DNA of 15,459 nucleotides, taken from positions 1-15,459 of the forward strand of contig DDVI01000115.1 in NCBI GenBank assembly GCA_002345205.1, given 5' to 3'. Origin of the DNA: Bdellovibrionaceae bacterium UBA2316 (GTDB taxonomy: Bacteria > Bdellovibrionota > Bdellovibrionia > Bdellovibrionales > Bdellovibrionaceae). Positions 7,212 through 13,647 of the stretch are shown here, in pieces; positions within the stretch are counted from its first letter, which is position 1; each line of letters starts with the position of its first letter. The position numbers and the translations under genes were made by a program. The notes under the pieces were generated by a model. That model was not told the DNA's origin, did no database searches, and worked only from the letters and a program-made list of their open reading frames with translations.

Positions 7212-7915
7212 AATTTAGGAAATTTCATCTTCATAATTACCCATACTACTTTAACAGAGTCCACTATAGGTCTAAAATGTGATGATTGATTTTTATTAAA
7301 ATAGACTGCTTCTATGGGCGTCTCATAAATCTTAACTTTTCTTGACAGCGTATTGATAATCGCTTCCATTTCAAATTCGTAACGTTGGCTCTTTAGCTTA
7401 ACTAAATCTGGAAGGCAGGATTTTGGATAGGCCCGCAAGCCAGATTGAGTATCTTGTAGCTCTACACCATAAAAACAATAGAAGAACTTACGAGAAAATA
7501 AATTCCCCCAAAAGCTTCTCACCGGGGTCTTTTCTTTCTTCAACTGCCTAAAACCAATATGCATTCCGGTGCCATTACTAATAATGGATTGGACAACCGA
7601 GAGCACGTCTTTTCCCAAATGCTGCCTATCTGAATCAACCGTCAACATGTATTTCAGCTCAGACCGATGTCCCATTAAAAATTGAATGGCCGTCTTAATC
7701 GCCGCGCCCTTACCTAAATTAACATCATGATTAACAAGGATCACAGATGGATTCTTTTTTGCCTCTATTAAATACTCACTTCCATAAACAGAACCATCAT
7801 TAACAATTAATTTAGGAAGCGCTCTAAGCTCGGGATAGCTGTCCAAATCCATAAGCGTATCGAGCAGCAATTGCGTTGGATTATAGGTAGGGATGACAAT
7901 TACTATGTTAGACAA
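7208..7915 (-). CDS. GT2 glycosyltransferase, DPM1/polyprenyl-phosphate sugar synthase-like
   Basis: A 235-residue family 2 glycosyltransferase without membrane segments. IVIVIPTYNP opens the GT-A fold; VNDGS (38-42), NLGKGAAIKTA (66-76), the metal-binding TVDSDRQH (92-99, DxD type), QDTQSGLRAYP (154-164) and RYEFEME (178-184) follow in the order seen in dolichol/undecaprenyl-phosphate mannose or glucose synthases. Such enzymes load a sugar onto a polyprenyl phosphate, the donor that GT-C enzymes use, so a partnership with the GT-C gene at 3640 is plausible but inferred. The start codon is TTG (7913-7915) with AAGG (7922-7925) six bases upstream; no ATG lies near. Its TAA overlaps the TAA of the convergent radical SAM gene by three bases, leaving no room for a terminator. 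Confidence 0.88.
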   Translation of the reverse strand: MSNIVIVIPTYNPTQLLLDTLMDLDSYPELRALPKLIVNDGSVYGSEYLIEAKKNPSVILVNHDVNLGKGAAIKTAIQFLMGHRSELKYMLTVDSDRQHLGKDVLSVVQSIISNGTGMHIGFRQLKKEKTPVRSFWGNLFSRKFFYCFYGVELQDTQSGLRAYPKSCLPDLVKLKSQRYEFEMEAIINTLSRKVKIYETPIEAVYFNKNQSSHFRPIVDSVKVVWVIMKMKFPKF

Positions 7916-7947
7916 AATTAGCCTTATCCTCGGCGGTTAAAAACCAA

Positions 7948-7975
7948 ATTCTATACCACATTTCGTTTTTGTCAA
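7948..7975 (-). promoter_or_regulatory. Sigma70 promoter for the GT2 gene
   Basis: The minus strand carries a perfect TTGACA (7970-7975), 16 bases, then TAGAAT (7948-7953, five of six consensus). It lies just past the stop of the upstream cyclase gene and would give a leader of about 25 bases containing the AAGG that serves the TTG start. The GT2 gene can therefore be expressed independently of the cyclase. Confidence 0.55.
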
Positions 7976-7983
7976 ATTTCGAG

Positions 7984-9303
7984 TTATGCCGACTGCAACA
8001 CTGTAATTCTGTCTCGACCGTTCGCCTTACTTTCGTATAAGGCTTCATCGGTTTTCTTGTAGAAATCGCGTACGGATTGAACTTCTGGATTCCAGCTGCA
8101 AATTCCTATGCTGATTGTGCATTTGATTTGCTTTTCTTCATAGTAAATCACGCTGGATTTAATTTGGTCCGATATTTTAGCCGCCATATCTAATGTTTCA
8201 TCTAGTGTTTGGTTGGCCGCTAAAATTGCGAATTCTTCGCCGCCTACGCGTGACACTAAAACTTCTTTATCTTGATATAGCTTTAAGATTTGACCAACAT
8301 GCACCAATACCGCATCGCCACCTGGGTGCCCATACGTATCGTTTACTTTTTTAAAGAAATCGATATCTAACAATACTAGATTCAATTTTTCATAACGGTT
8401 CGTATATTCCGTCAATTTTTCTCTAAAGAATCTTGAGTTATGAAGCTTCGTCAAATCGTCAAAAATCGACAAACGTTCTAACGCCATATTTTGAATTAAC
8501 AGTTTCATCTGTTCAGTCAGGGTGATCACCTTTTGGTGATCAAACTGCTGATCCTTTTCTGGCCCATGAATCGGCAAGAAAATTTCGTAGGAATCCTTCG
8601 CCTGCGGATTCACCGGGATTACCACCATACTATGAATATGATTCGTCGAAAAAATATCTTTAATTTTACTGTTTTCGAAATACGTGTACTTTTCTGTAGC
8701 AGGCAACTGTTGGATTTTCTTATTTAAAGAGTCAAAAACTGTAGATTGCCCAACGTGATTTGTATTCAGTAGCTTAACTACGGTTTGCTTTTCATTATTT
8801 TTTAAAAAACCCACACCCAAACCAAAATTGTTCAGAATATGCTTAATAAACTCTTCCAAAATTTTGCTTGGTTCTTTCACCAAACGTGTGTTCTGAAGTA
8901 ACTCAATCAAAGAGTCCATCTCTTCGATTTTCTTATCCTTTAAACCCATCTCACGACGATACTTGCGATGAAGTTCTTCCTCCACCGTCACATCTTTAAA
9001 GAACATGATGTATTTGCCTTCAAAAGGCACGATTGAATATTGTCCTAAACCTTTTTCGATGCTTTTAGTTTTAAATGAAATAACTTTCATCGGACGCACA
9101 TCTTTGATTCCCACAAAACTGCTAAGCTGAAGCGGTTGTTCGTCCATTTCTAGAAATACTTTTGTTAAATTCATTTTACCAACTACCCGAGCTACGGATA
9201 ATCCCGAAAATAAATAGAACGATGAATTCGCGTACTCGATGACACCCGAGTCGTCGTAAACAATCACCACATCAAAAGAATTTTCAAAAATATTAAAATC
9301 CAT
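7984..9303 (-). CDS. PAS-GAF-GGDEF diguanylate cyclase
   Basis: A 439-residue cytosolic protein that should make cyclic di-GMP from two GTP. Residues 1-110 look like a PAS sensor (DVVIVYDDSGVIEYANSSF), 108-140 a charged coiled-coil linker, 145-275 a GAF-like domain (weaker call), and 278-436 a GGDEF domain. The active site is intact: DDLTKLHNSRFF, LLDIDFFKKVNDTYGH with metal-binding Asp313, GGEEF at 354-358, and SIGICSW. The RxxD inhibitory site expected a few residues before GGEEF is absent (sequence QDKEVLVSR), so product inhibition through that site should not occur. There is no EAL domain. An AGAGGA lies 13 bases before the ATG, a poor spacing. Cyclic di-GMP controls motility and pilus use in this kind of bacterium, and the pilus-related genes nearby make a link conceivable. 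Confidence 0.95.
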   Translation of the reverse strand: MDFNIFENSFDVVIVYDDSGVIEYANSSFYLFSGLSVARVVGKMNLTKVFLEMDEQPLQLSSFVGIKDVRPMKVISFKTKSIEKGLGQYSIVPFEGKYIMFFKDVTVEEELHRKYRREMGLKDKKIEEMDSLIELLQNTRLVKEPSKILEEFIKHILNNFGLGVGFLKNNEKQTVVKLLNTNHVGQSTVFDSLNKKIQQLPATEKYTYFENSKIKDIFSTNHIHSMVVIPVNPQAKDSYEIFLPIHGPEKDQQFDHQKVITLTEQMKLLIQNMALERLSIFDDLTKLHNSRFFREKLTEYTNRYEKLNLVLLDIDFFKKVNDTYGHPGGDAVLVHVGQILKLYQDKEVLVSRVGGEEFAILAANQTLDETLDMAAKISDQIKSSVIYYEEKQIKCTISIGICSWNPEVQSVRDFYKKTDEALYESKANGRDRITVLQSA

Positions 9304-9399
9304 GTTTTTATATCGGTCCTCTTTCTTGTAAGTTTAAGGTGAACACTATGATGCTATTTAGCAAAAATTATGATTCAGAAGACAGACCATAACCTGGAC

Positions 9400-9816
9400 C
9401 TAGGCCAGATGCCCAGCCACATAGAACATACCCAAAGCCATCGCCGAATTTAAACTCACATGAAAAATATTGCGGTCAGATTTAAGACTAAATGCTTTAG
9501 TGATTAAATCCTTACTGACCAATCGGCCTAACGCCCGTAATAAAGTCAAAACTCCAAGCGCAAATAATAGCTTAGCTTTAAGTTCAGCATTTTCAGACGT
9601 TAATCCAAAATAGCACAAAAGTCCCGTATAGAGCGCATAAAATCCTAAGGCCTTAAGCGCGTACTGATATTTTAAATCTAAGTTTTCCTCTAATTGTAGC
9701 TTATATAACTTATAAGCCAACATGCGTGTCACCTTAACCGACACAATGCCGGGGATTCCCACCAATATATGATAGATAAAATAAATTAAAAAAAATACGT
9801 TCGCAACCTGGTGCAT
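9400..9816 (-). CDS. Small four-helix integral membrane protein
   Basis: A 138-residue protein with hydrophobic segments near residues 5-25, 50-70, 83-100 and 117-137. The LFALGVLTLLRALGRLVSKD stretch (84-103) resembles the DUF4345-type small membrane proteins, but this is a loose recollection and I do not recognise the gene. It contains no catalytic motif that I can see. The first Met follows a region without a Shine-Dalgarno; Met32 is an alternative start but would remove the first membrane helix. It is divergent from clpS, with 81-96 bases between the starts, and lies 96 bases before the diguanylate cyclase start on the same strand. Confidence 0.7.
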   Translation of the reverse strand: MHQVANVFFLIYFIYHILVGIPGIVSVKVTRMLAYKLYKLQLEENLDLKYQYALKALGFYALYTGLLCYFGLTSENAELKAKLLFALGVLTLLRALGRLVSKDLITKAFSLKSDRNIFHVSLNSAMALGMFYVAGHLA

Positions 9817-9824
9817 TCTGTTTC

Positions 9825-9853
9825 AGTACACATATTAAATTTAAATCTGTCAA
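9825..9853 (-). promoter_or_regulatory. Possible promoter for the small membrane protein
   Basis: The minus strand has a perfect TTGACA (9848-9853), 17 bases, and TGTACT (9825-9830, four of six). Initiation would fall only about two bases before the ATG at 9816, so the message would be leaderless, which agrees with the lack of a Shine-Dalgarno. The -10 match is modest. Confidence 0.3.
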
Positions 9854-9912
9854 TGAAGCTGATGGACAGGTTATATGAGCGCGATTAAACTTAAAGAATG
9901 ATGGAAATAAGG

Positions 9913-10239
9913 ATGTCTCAAGATAATAAAAACTTACCCTTCTCTCCAGATGGGGATTCATCGGTTCAAGTTATCCCAAAAGTGGAAACACCGAAAATGT
10001 ATCAAGTTATTCTAATGAACGATGACTACACTCCTATGGACTTCGTTGTTTTAGTTTTAAAAAAATTCTTCGGAAAAAAAGAAGAAGACGCCATTAAGGT
10101 CATGCTGGATGTTCACCAAAAAGGTGCCGGCACGGCGGGTGTGTACACATTAGAAATCGCAGAAATGAAAGTGATGCAAACCAATCAATTTGCTCAGCTT
10201 AATCAATACCCTCTGAAAAGTATTTTAGAGGAAACGTAA
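9913..10239 (+). CDS. clpS: ClpS, N-degron adaptor of ClpA
   Basis: A 108-residue adaptor that binds proteins with bulky N-terminal residues and hands them to ClpA. After a disordered N-terminal arm, MYQVILMNDDYTPMDFVV carries the Asn-Asp-Asp loop and the gatekeeper Met that shape the N-degron pocket. VMLDVHQKG supplies the pocket histidine, and GVYTLEIAEMKV completes the fold. I prefer ATG 9913 because a GGA lies seven bases upstream and the length matches known ClpS proteins; ATG 9898 and 9901 in the same frame would add five or four residues (MMEIR) without a clear Shine-Dalgarno. The stop lies 16 bases before clpA, the usual arrangement in proteobacteria. Confidence 0.95.
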   Translation: MSQDNKNLPFSPDGDSSVQVIPKVETPKMYQVILMNDDYTPMDFVVLVLKKFFGKKEEDAIKVMLDVHQKGAGTAGVYTLEIAEMKVMQTNQFAQLNQYPLKSILEET

Positions 10240-10255
10240 ACCAAAAGAGGTCACT

Positions 10256-12571
10256 ATGATGACAAGAGAATTAGAACGTCGACTGGCAGAAGCTACAGAT
10301 ATGGCAAAAAAGCAGCGTCATGAGTTTGTGACTCTTGAACACATTCTTTATAGTCTGGCTCAATCTCCTCGCTCGGTAGAAATACTAGAAGCCTGCGGAG
10401 TTAAAATTCCAGAACTTAAAAAAGACCTATTGAGTTATTTAGAAAACAACACTCCCGAAATTACAGAAGACCAGCTAGAAAGCTACGGTGGTTATGAATC
10501 ATGGACGCCTGAGTTTACATTGGCCTGCCATCGCCTGATTCAACGTTCAGCTTTGCAAATGAAAAGTGCTGGTAAAAACCAAATCACAGAAGGCAACTTA
10601 CTGGTTTCATTTTTCTACGAGCAGGACTCACACGCCGTGTTTTCACTCTCCAAACAAGGGATCAGTCAGTTCGACATTATTAACTTTATCTCTCATGGAA
10701 TCCAAAAAGATCCTGAATTTGGCGATGCTGAAGATCAAGTTAAAAAAGAATTCGATGGACAACCGGCTGACGATTCCAAAGTGAACGTGCTCGAACAGTT
10801 TTGCACGAACCTAAATGAAAAAGCTCGTAACGGAAAAGTCGATCCGCTAATTGGTCGTCATGATTTAATAACACGTATGACACAAATTCTGGCGCGCAGA
10901 ACGAAAAACAATCCACTTTTAATTGGCGAGCCTGGCGTTGGTAAAACAGCCGTCGTTGAAGGCTTAGCTAAAAAAATTGTGGATGGCGACGTTCCGGAGT
11001 CTTTAAAAGAAAAAGTGATCTACTCGCTAGATATGGGTTCACTTCTTGCGGGAACTAAATTCCGCGGGGATTTTGAAAATCGAATCAAAGCCGTAGTAAA
11101 AGAAATTAAGAAAAATCCTAATTTTGTTTTATTCATCGACGAAATCCATACTCTTGTTGGCGCCGGTGCAACCAGCGGAGGCAGCTTAGATGCATCCAAT
11201 TTATTAAAACCGGCACTGGCTTCGGGTGAAGTTTCCTGCGTGGGTTCAACAACTCACACAGAATACCGTCAGTATTTTGAAAAAGATCGTGCGTTAAACC
11301 GCCGCTTCCAACGCCTTGACGTCGGTGAACCGTCAGTTTCTGATTGTTTAGAAATTTTAAAAGGTCTAGCGCCTCAGTATGAAAAATTTCACAATGTGAA
11401 ATACGCTTCAGAATCATTGAAGGCAGCTATTGATCTATCGCAAAAACATATCTCTGGAAAACTATTACCGGATAAGGCAATTGATGTAATGGACGAAGCT
11501 GGCAGCAGCTTGAAATTAAAAAACAAAACAGAAGACTCTGTGACGGTTACCGTTGAAGCCATTGAAGAAACGATTGCTCAAATGACGGGCTTACCATTAC
11601 AGCAAATTTCTTCAAATGAACGTATTAAATTAAAAGACTTAGATAAAAAACTGAAGGCGCTTATTTACGGACAAGATGATGCCATCGACAAACTGGCTTC
11701 CAGCGTAAAACTGGCGCGCAGCGGTTTAGGTCGTCCGGATAAACCCATTGGCAGTTACTTATTCGCTGGCCCGACGGGTGTTGGTAAAACGGAAGTATGT
11801 AAACAGCTCGCACAAATCTTGGGATTGCCATTCCATCGCTTTGATATGAGTGAATACATGGAAAAGCATTCCGTTGCTAAATTGATTGGTGCACCTCCGG
11901 GATATGTTGGCTATGAATCTGGTGGTCTATTAACTGAAGCCGTCAGCAAGCAGCCATATTCAGTCATACTTCTGGACGAGATTGAAAAAGCGCATCCCGA
12001 CATCACACATTCATTGCTGCAAGTAATGGATGCCGGTCGATTGACTGATTCTCAAGGTCGCGTGGCTGACTTTAGAAATACAATTGTAGTTCTAACAACC
12101 AACGCTGGCGCATTTGAAGTTTCAAAAGGCAGTATCGGTTTAGTTGACGAAGGCAGTTCACGATTAAGTCAGGAAGCAATCAAGAAAGCTTTTGCTCCTG
12201 AATTTTTAAATCGTCTCGATGCCGTAGTGCACTTTAAAGATTTACCAGAAGATGTAATCATTAAAGTCGCATTCAAATTTGTGGATGATTTGAAAATGAA
12301 TCTAGCCGAAAAGAAAATCGAGCTGATTGTGTCTCCGGATGCAATGAAGTGGCTAGCGAAAAAAGGTTACGACCGTGCCTACGGCGCGCGCCCAATGGCT
12401 CGCGCAGTAGAAGAACATTTCAAAAAACCTTTAGTCGATGAATTACTTTTCGGTCGCTTAACAGATGGTGGTAAAGTAATTATCGAATTGGAACAATCGG
12501 CACTGAAGTTCCATTTTAGCACCAGTCATCCCCCGCTCATTAGCTCTAAAAATCGTCCTGAGACCGTGTAA
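10256..12571 (+). CDS. clpA: ClpA, AAA+ unfoldase subunit of ClpAP
   Basis: A 771-residue two-ring ATPase. Residues 1-150 are the double Clp-N repeat where ClpS docks. The first AAA+ module has Walker A GEPGVGKT (224-231), Walker B VLFIDEIH (291-298) and the arginine-rich ALNRRFQR. The second has Walker A GPTGVGKT (505-512), the substrate pore loop GYVG (549-552) and Walker B VILLDEIEKA (570-579). There is no coiled-coil M domain, so this is ClpA and not ClpB or ClpC. SIGL near 626-629 matches the IGL loop that docks on ClpP. AGAGG (10246-10250) serves ATG 10256 or 10259. About 20 residues past the last conserved part (SALKFHFSTSHPP onward) form a tail with no recognisable motif. It shares a transcript with clpS. 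ClpP is not in this window. Confidence 0.97.
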   Translation: MMTRELERRLAEATDMAKKQRHEFVTLEHILYSLAQSPRSVEILEACGVKIPELKKDLLSYLENNTPEITEDQLESYGGYESWTPEFTLACHRLIQRSALQMKSAGKNQITEGNLLVSFFYEQDSHAVFSLSKQGISQFDIINFISHGIQKDPEFGDAEDQVKKEFDGQPADDSKVNVLEQFCTNLNEKARNGKVDPLIGRHDLITRMTQILARRTKNNPLLIGEPGVGKTAVVEGLAKKIVDGDVPESLKEKVIYSLDMGSLLAGTKFRGDFENRIKAVVKEIKKNPNFVLFIDEIHTLVGAGATSGGSLDASNLLKPALASGEVSCVGSTTHTEYRQYFEKDRALNRRFQRLDVGEPSVSDCLEILKGLAPQYEKFHNVKYASESLKAAIDLSQKHISGKLLPDKAIDVMDEAGSSLKLKNKTEDSVTVTVEAIEETIAQMTGLPLQQISSNERIKLKDLDKKLKALIYGQDDAIDKLASSVKLARSGLGRPDKPIGSYLFAGPTGVGKTEVCKQLAQILGLPFHRFDMSEYMEKHSVAKLIGAPPGYVGYESGGLLTEAVSKQPYSVILLDEIEKAHPDITHSLLQVMDAGRLTDSQGRVADFRNTIVVLTTNAGAFEVSKGSIGLVDEGSSRLSQEAIKKAFAPEFLNRLDAVVHFKDLPEDVIIKVAFKFVDDLKMNLAEKKIELIVSPDAMKWLAKKGYDRAYGARPMARAVEEHFKKPLVDELLFGRLTDGGKVIIELEQSALKFHFSTSHPPLISSKNRPETV

Positions 12572-12592
12572 AGACAACATTTAGCTGTCTTA

Positions 12593-12620
12593 TTGACAAA
12601 ATCCAAAAGCTCCTCAAAAT
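12593..12620 (+). promoter_or_regulatory. Candidate promoter for htpX overlapping a hairpin
   Basis: A perfect TTGACA (12593-12598) is followed after 16 bases by CAAAAT (12615-12620, four of six). Transcription would start near 12627, inside the right arm of the inverted repeat at 12608-12635. A message from here would lack the left arm and could not form the hairpin, whereas read-through from clpA would keep it. Confidence 0.4.
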
Positions 12621-12635
12621 TATCCTTGAGGAGCT
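12608..12635 (+). promoter_or_regulatory. Perfect hairpin hiding the htpX Shine-Dalgarno
   Basis: AGCTCCTCAA (12608-12617) and TTGAGGAGCT (12626-12635) are exact complements around an 8-base loop. The right arm contains GAGGAG (12628-12633), seven bases before the htpX ATG; the left arm contains CTCCTC and thus mimics the ribosome's anti-Shine-Dalgarno. In RNA the stem would block initiation. No T run follows, so it is not a terminator of clpA. Because HtpX is a stress protease, a thermometer or other switch is possible. As DNA it could instead be an operator. Confidence 0.7.
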
Positions 12636-12640
12636 AAACT

Positions 12641-13537
12641 ATGCAAATTTTCAAACGTATTACATTATTCCTTTTAACCAATCTTTTGGTCATGGTGACG
12701 ATCGGTATCGCTTGGTCTCTGATTTCTTCTTTCTTCGGACTTGAAGCCATCAGGCAATCGATGATGTCGCTTTTGGTGTTCTGTTCTCTGTTCGGTTTTG
12801 GTGGCGCCCTTATCTCGCTACTTCTATCTAAAGTAATGGCGAAATGGTCTGCCGGCGTAAAAACGATCGATCCAAATACTAACGATCCGACTTTACGCAA
12901 TCTTGTTGGACGCGTTCACGAATTAGCACGCCGTGCGGGTTTACCTCGCCCACCCGAAGTTGGGATCTATGAATCTGAAGATGTGAATGCGTTTGCAACC
13001 GGACCCAGCAAAGGAAACGCACTCGTGGCCGTTTCTACTGGACTTCTGCGTCGCATGAGTGACGATGAAGTCGATGGCGTACTTGGACACGAAATCGCCC
13101 ACATCGCCAATGGCGACATGGTTACATTGACACTAATCACGGGCGTGGTGAATACGTTCTCGATGTTCTTCTCAAGAATTTTAGCCAATGTAATTTCCAA
13201 TAGCGTCGACGAAAAGTTACGTCATGTAGTTTATTTCGCAGTGACTATCATCGGTGATATTTTGTTCACGCTTCTGGGTTCAATGGTTGTTAGCTACTTC
13301 TCTCGTCAACGTGAATTTCGTGCCGACCAAGGGGGCGCGCAATATTCTGGACGTCAAAACATGATTGCAGCATTACGTCGCCTTCAGGCTGTGTATCAAA
13401 CTCCTTATGAAGCAGAGGAAAAAGATATGTTAGCTACCATGAAAATTTCAAATCGTGGCAAAGGCGGCTTGATGGCGCTATTTAAAACGCATCCAGATCT
13501 AGAAGTCAGAATTCAGGCCTTACAAAGAGCCGGATAG
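12641..13537 (+). CDS. htpX: HtpX, membrane-bound M48 zinc protease
   Basis: A 298-residue inner-membrane metalloprotease that removes misfolded membrane proteins together with FtsH. Two N-terminal membrane segments (about 7-30 and 42-62) precede the cytosolic catalytic part; two more lie near 162-182 and 195-218. The HExxH motif HEIAH (150-154) gives two zinc ligands and the catalytic Glu151; Glu225 in SRQREFRAD is the third ligand. VNAFATGPSKGNALVAVSTGLL (115-136) is the usual strand before the active site. The length matches E. coli HtpX. The gene lies 69 bases after clpA on the same strand. Its Shine-Dalgarno lies in a hairpin and a TTGACA box lies in the gap, so it may be read both from clpA and from its own promoter. 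Confidence 0.97.
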   Translation: MQIFKRITLFLLTNLLVMVTIGIAWSLISSFFGLEAIRQSMMSLLVFCSLFGFGGALISLLLSKVMAKWSAGVKTIDPNTNDPTLRNLVGRVHELARRAGLPRPPEVGIYESEDVNAFATGPSKGNALVAVSTGLLRRMSDDEVDGVLGHEIAHIANGDMVTLTLITGVVNTFSMFFSRILANVISNSVDEKLRHVVYFAVTIIGDILFTLLGSMVVSYFSRQREFRADQGGAQYSGRQNMIAALRRLQAVYQTPYEAEEKDMLATMKISNRGKGGLMALFKTHPDLEVRIQALQRAG

Positions 13538-13553
13538 TCTGCGACTAGTTAAC

Positions 13554-13559
13554 TATAAT
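13554..13559 (+). promoter_or_regulatory. Possible -10 box for the transglycosylase gene
   Basis: A perfect TATAAT lies 17 bases after the htpX stop; the -35 position (13531-13536, CGGATA) matches only three of six. Transcription would start near 13566, so the whole hairpin at 13577-13636 would be in the leader. Confidence 0.3.
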
Positions 13560-13576
13560 TAAACGAAAAAAACATT

Positions 13577-13647
13577 CCCAGATTTCTTTGGCCATATCAT
13601 AATAGATACATGAAAAAGGCCACTTGGAAATCTGGGTTTTGTTTTTT
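13577..13647 (+). terminator. Terminator-like hairpin with a start codon in its loop
   Basis: CCCAGATTTC (13577-13586) pairs perfectly with GAAATCTGGG (13627-13636). Inside it TGGCC (13589-13593) pairs with GGCCA (13618-13622) across a small internal loop (2 and 4 bases). TTTTGTTTTTT follows at once (13637-13647), as in Rho-independent terminators. The structure starts 39 bases after the htpX stop and may end that transcript. The 24-base loop holds the transglycosylase ATG (13610), and the T run encodes part of its signal peptide. Whether it works as a terminator, an attenuator or a translation block is unknown. Confidence 0.6.

Noticed and set aside
8521..8542. Palindrome GGTGATCACC followed by GGTGATCA (8-bp stem, TTTT loop)
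   Set aside because: It is inside the diguanylate cyclase coding region (FDHQKVITL), has no neighbouring promoter, and can be explained by codon use.
9734..9961. Minus-strand open frame of 75 codons across the clpS start
   Set aside because: It overlaps both the small membrane protein and clpS, and its product has no coherent hydrophobic or domain pattern. The two overlapped genes are better supported.
10566..11417. Extra frames in clpA (10566-10784 plus, 11133-11417 minus)
   Set aside because: Both lie wholly within the well-conserved clpA frame and look like chance reading frames.
12571..12591. AAGACA...TGTCTT hairpin right after the clpA stop
   Set aside because: Six pairs, AT-rich, 9-base loop, no T run; not convincing as a clpA terminator.
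12634..13200. Minus-strand frames opposite htpX (12634-12900, 12967-13200)
   Set aside because: They mirror the htpX coding sequence and have no ribosome binding site or recognisable domain.
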